Below, one piece after another: positions 22,608 through 24,935 of a DNA stretch of 24,935 nt. Both the position numbers and the translations under genes were made by a program. The notes under the pieces are model-generated. The model did not search any database and was not told where the DNA came from. It saw only the letters and a list, made by a program, of their open reading frames with translations. The stretch is from an uncultured Prevotella sp. (GTDB lineage: Bacteria; Bacteroidota; Bacteroidia; Bacteroidales; Bacteroidaceae): contig CAJKDU010000035.1 in the NCBI GenBank assembly GCA_905198745.1, forward strand, positions 1 to 24,935. The letters are read 5' to 3'. Numbering within the stretch: the stretch's first letter is position 1; every line of letters begins with the position of its first letter.

Positions 22608-24070
22608 TGACTATGAACGAAATCGAGAATTTGAACCCGTCGTGCATCTGGAAGAACTTCTATGCACTGACACAGGTGCCAAGACCTTCGGGCCATTTGG
22701 ACAAGATACAGCAGTTTCTGCTTGACTTCGCCGCCAAGGTGGGCGTGGAAGCCTTCAAGGACCCGGCAGGAAATATCGTGATGCGCAAGCCCGCAACGCC
22801 GGGCATGGAAAACCGCAAGACGGTGCTTCTCCAGGCGCACATGGACATGGTGCCGCAGAAAACTCCCGACAGCAAGCACAACTTTGAGACTGACCCTATT
22901 GAACCGTGGATTGACGGCGAGTGGGTGAAGGCCAAGGGTACTACGCTTGGTGCCGACGACGGACTGGGTGTGGCCATCATCATGGCTGTGATGGAGGCTT
23001 CCGACCTGAAGCATGGACCCGTTGAGGCGCTCGTCACTGCCGATGAGGAAACAGGCATGTTCGGTGCCAACGACCTGCCCGAAGACGAACTCCATAGCGA
23101 CATCCTGCTCAATCTTGACTCTGAAACTTGGGGCAAGTTTGTCATCGGAAGTGCCGGCGGCATTGACGTGACTGCCGAACTCGATTATAAGGAGACGGAG
23201 ACTGATGCTGACGATACGGCCGTGAAGGTAACCCTCAAGGGACTGCGTGGCGGACACTCCGGGCTGGAAATACACGAGGGACGTGGCAATGCCAACAAAC
23301 TCATGGTGCGCTTCGTCAGAGAGGCCATTGCCAAGTGTGAGGCTCGTCTGGCCTCTTGGCATGGAGGAAACATGCGCAATGCCATCCCGTTCAAGGCGGA
23401 AGTGGTGCTCACACTGCCTAAAGAGAACGTGGAGGCGCTCCGCGATATGGTGGACGAATGGAAGGAAACCTTCACCGAGGAATACCGCGGCATTGAGAGC
23501 GGCATTGAGTTCTTTGCCGAGGAAACCGCTGCGCCCAAGACAGAAGTGCCTGTGGAAATCCAGGACAACCTGGTGAATGCCATCTATGCTTGCCATGACG
23601 GCGTGGTACGTTTCATTCCGGCCTATCCTGAAGTGGTGGAGACTTCTTCAAATCTCGCCATTATCGACATAGAGGGAGGTAAGGCCACCGTGCAGATACT
23701 GGCACGAAGCAGCAACGAAGGCATGAAAGAATATGTGTCGACCATGCTTGAGAGTTGTTTCAGTATGGCTGGCATGAAGGTGACCTTCAGTGGCAGCTAT
23801 GGCGGTTGGGACCCCAATCCGGACAGCGAGATTCTCAATCTGTTGCTCCGCATCTACAAGGAACAGAACGGTACGGATGCAACCGTACAGGCTGACCATG
23901 CCGGTCTGGAGTGTTCTGTCATCCTGGGCAAGTATCCCGGCATGGACGTGGTTTCACTCGGTCCTACACTGCGTTCACCCCACACCACGACAGAGCGCGC
24001 ACTCATTGAGTCGGTTGCCCCGTTCTGGGAACTGATGAAGACCACATTGGAAGAAATCCCCGTCAAGTAG
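22607..24070 (+). CDS. Aminoacyl-histidine dipeptidase PepD (M20 metallopeptidase)
   Basis: A 487-aa cytosolic di-zinc exopeptidase of broad Xaa-His/nonspecific specificity. The metal-site segments are LLQAHMDMVPQ (His78, Asp80), TTLGADDGLGVA (Asp117), TADEETGMFG (Glu147/148), LLNLDSE and the C-terminal LRSPHTTTERA. A lid/dimer domain lies between about 190 and 390 (GLRGGHSGLEIHEGRGNANK). Length fits the family. The start ATG overlaps the stop of the flippase-like gene (TAATG); Met3 at 22613 is an alternative start. Confidence 0.95.
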   Translation: MTMNEIENLNPSCIWKNFYALTQVPRPSGHLDKIQQFLLDFAAKVGVEAFKDPAGNIVMRKPATPGMENRKTVLLQAHMDMVPQKTPDSKHNFETDPIEPWIDGEWVKAKGTTLGADDGLGVAIIMAVMEASDLKHGPVEALVTADEETGMFGANDLPEDELHSDILLNLDSETWGKFVIGSAGGIDVTAELDYKETETDADDTAVKVTLKGLRGGHSGLEIHEGRGNANKLMVRFVREAIAKCEARLASWHGGNMRNAIPFKAEVVLTLPKENVEALRDMVDEWKETFTEEYRGIESGIEFFAEETAAPKTEVPVEIQDNLVNAIYACHDGVVRFIPAYPEVVETSSNLAIIDIEGGKATVQILARSSNEGMKEYVSTMLESCFSMAGMKVTFSGSYGGWDPNPDSEILNLLLRIYKEQNGTDATVQADHAGLECSVILGKYPGMDVVSLGPTLRSPHTTTERALIESVAPFWELMKTTLEEIPVK

Positions 24071-24097
24071 GAAACTTCTTCCACAGATATAATAACC

Positions 24098-24143
24098 AAA
24101 GGCGTCGCCTTTCTCCTGCAAGGGAAAAGGGCGTCGCCTTTTT
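24098..24143 (+). terminator. Intrinsic terminator after pepD
   Basis: A long imperfect stem (24098-24112 with 24126-24141; AAAGGCG...CGCCTTT with one mismatch and one bulge) followed by TTTTT. Both arms also carry GGCGTCGCC as a near direct repeat. Confidence 0.75.
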
Positions 24144-24600
24144 CGTATGTTCCGGCGAGAATTGTCGTCGTGTTGGACAGTACGGACGATGGACTTGGGA
24201 AGACAGTGGAAACGGACGGCCTGTAGCCACTCTTCCAGGCTGAACAACCCTACTGCCGGCGAATGTTAAAAGAAATGCCCAAACTTCGTCTCTCGTTTGG
24301 GGCACTCGATGCCCAGTGCCTGAGACCGCTCCTTAACTACCCGTTAACCGCATGCTACTCGCACACTACGGGTGCTTTACCATGCGCATGGATATTAAGT
24401 GACGGAGAAGAGGCTTGGCATGAATGGCAGAGGGCATTGACGCAGTTGTAACAACTGCAGTTGGAGTTGAACGATGCCCTCCATGCGGCCACTCAAGGAG
24501 GAAAGGCTCACGTGGCAGGAGAGAGCAGAACAGGCAGGAAGCAGAAACAAGTGATACGAAAAGGTGAAAAAAACGGGCAGCGGTCTTTCCGTTTCGGAAA
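24144..24600. other. Non-coding stretch with nested inverted repeats
   Basis: No convincing gene is seen in 457 bases; the short open frames show no family features. A perfect hairpin GCAGTTG-TAA-CAACTGC at 24442-24458 is enclosed by GAGGGCAT (24430-24437) and ATGCCCTC (24474-24481). It could be a structured RNA or a site between transcription units. Confidence 0.5.
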
Positions 24601-24607
24601 TATTTCG

Positions 24608-24615
24608 TATCTTTG
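24608..24615 (+). promoter_or_regulatory. Putative -7 element of the corA leader
   Basis: TATCTTTG followed by CACAC fits TAnnTTTG. It lies 140 bases before the corA start, implying a leader of about 130 bases, long for this window. No exact -33 TTTG is found. Confidence 0.6.
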
Positions 24616-24643
24616 CACACCATTTTTCAACAATAACAAAATT

Positions 24644-24679
24644 ATGGACGACTATCACGCGGAAAATAAGAACCTGTAG
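24644..24679 (+). CDS. Possible 11-codon leader ORF upstream of corA
   Basis: The ATG at 24644 encodes MDDYHAENKNL and stops with TAG at 24677-24679. It sits between the -7 box and corA. The stop codon forms the first bases of a 9-bp helix (24677-24685 with 24719-24727), so translation could affect leader folding. Chance occurrence cannot be excluded for so short a frame. Confidence 0.3.
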   Translation: MDDYHAENKNL

Positions 24680-24727
24680 GTAGAGTAGGGCTGGGCGTAC
24701 AAACCATGCGGCTGCATCCTCTGCCTA
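24677..24727 (+). promoter_or_regulatory. Structured 5' leader of corA
   Basis: TAGGTAGAG (24677-24685) can pair with CTCTGCCTA (24719-24727) through one G-T pair, enclosing a small hairpin ATGC-GGCT-GCAT at 24706-24717. A GGAGG at 24737-24741 follows, 13 bases before the corA ATG. This is a candidate cis-regulatory element; I do not recognise a known riboswitch class. Confidence 0.35.
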
Positions 24728-24754
24728 TCTAATCACGGAGGATCAACAACTGCA

Positions 24755-24935
24755 ATGAAAACATTCTGGAACATCAACGACAACCTGACAGCCATCAACG
24801 AATGGCAGCCCAACTGCTGGATACAAGTAACCTGTCCAACTGAAGAAGACCAGCAAATGCTGGAAGACCAATTCCACATTCCCGATTATTTCCTTTCCGA
24901 CATCAGCGATACCGACGAGCGTGCCCGCTATGAGT
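24755..24935 (+). CDS. CorA family Mg2+/Co2+ transporter, N-terminal part (cut by window end)
   Basis: The first 60 codons begin MKTFWNINDNL and continue with EWQPNCWIQVTCPTEEDQQML and HIPDYFLSDISDTDERARYE. This matches the N-terminal cytoplasmic domain of Bacteroidetes CorA-type transporters (the DxxDTDERxR segment). The membrane helices and the GMN motif would lie beyond the window. The ATG is preceded by a GGAGG at a rather long 13-base distance. It has its own promoter and a structured leader, suggesting regulated expression. Confidence 0.85.
   Translation, partial: MKTFWNINDNLTAINEWQPNCWIQVTCPTEEDQQMLEDQFHIPDYFLSDISDTDERARYE

Noticed and set aside
22463..23596. Long open frame (377 codons) on the minus strand
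   Set aside because: Antisense shadow of pepD, which has all M20 motifs on the plus strand.
1..24935. Mobile element, defence island or biosynthetic cluster
   Set aside because: No transposase, integrase, restriction, toxin-antitoxin or synthase genes are present; almost all genes are conserved housekeeping genes in operons.

Overview
The window looks like a chromosomal segment from a Bacteroidales bacterium, most likely Prevotella or a close relative. Several promoters fit the Bacteroidetes form TTTG-N19/20-TAnnTTTG, few genes have Shine-Dalgarno sites, and the ftsX-DUF3098-uppP-truB-queA-folK order and a PorT-type outer-membrane barrel are typical of the phylum. Nearly everything is housekeeping. 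I see no CRISPR array, insertion sequence, prophage or rRNA, and no obvious multi-gene defence or biosynthetic system.

Layout: 1-355 is non-coding and holds a dispersed repeat element with three 22-bp tandem units, then a strong terminator. 356-1792 (-) is a PurF-family protein whose glutaminase nucleophile and pocket residues are missing. 1921-2431 (-) holds the remains of two genes: the first 43 or so codons of an ECF sigma factor joined to the 3' half of a TlpA-like thioredoxin. tRNA-Gln(CTG) follows at 2548-2618 (-) with a consensus promoter. 2796-4952 (+) carries an outer-membrane barrel, a stand-alone AICAR formyltransferase and a small basic protein. 5125-9511 (-) carries hpt-adk and obg-pgeF-M23 peptidase, split by an intrinsic terminator after adk. 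9602-12184 (+) is nnr plus a DUF4831-like lipoprotein-sized secreted protein. 12185-12751 is non-coding and holds the second copy of the dispersed repeat between convergent genes.

12752-13531 (-) is a radical SAM protein, divergent from the long (+) operon ftsX-DUF3098-uppP-truB-queA-folK (13666-17972), followed by tcdA (18069-18887). 19006-20517 (-) is frr-rsgA, and 20594-21406 (-) is rsmA. 21600-24070 (+) is a flippase-like membrane protein overlapping pepD. 24071-24600 is non-coding with nested inverted repeats, and the window ends in a corA-type Mg2+ transporter gene (24755 onward) with a structured leader and an 11-codon upstream ORF.

Functional themes are purine metabolism and salvage (PurF-like, AICAR formyltransferase, Hpt, Adk), ribosome and tRNA maturation (Obg, RsgA, Frr, RsmA, TruB, QueA, TcdA), and envelope work (M23 peptidase, PgeF, FtsX, UppP, OM barrel). 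The points most worth a second look are the dead-glutaminase PurF, the sigma/TlpA deletion scar, the paired 22-bp repeat elements, two promoters placed almost on top of their start codons, and the corA leader.
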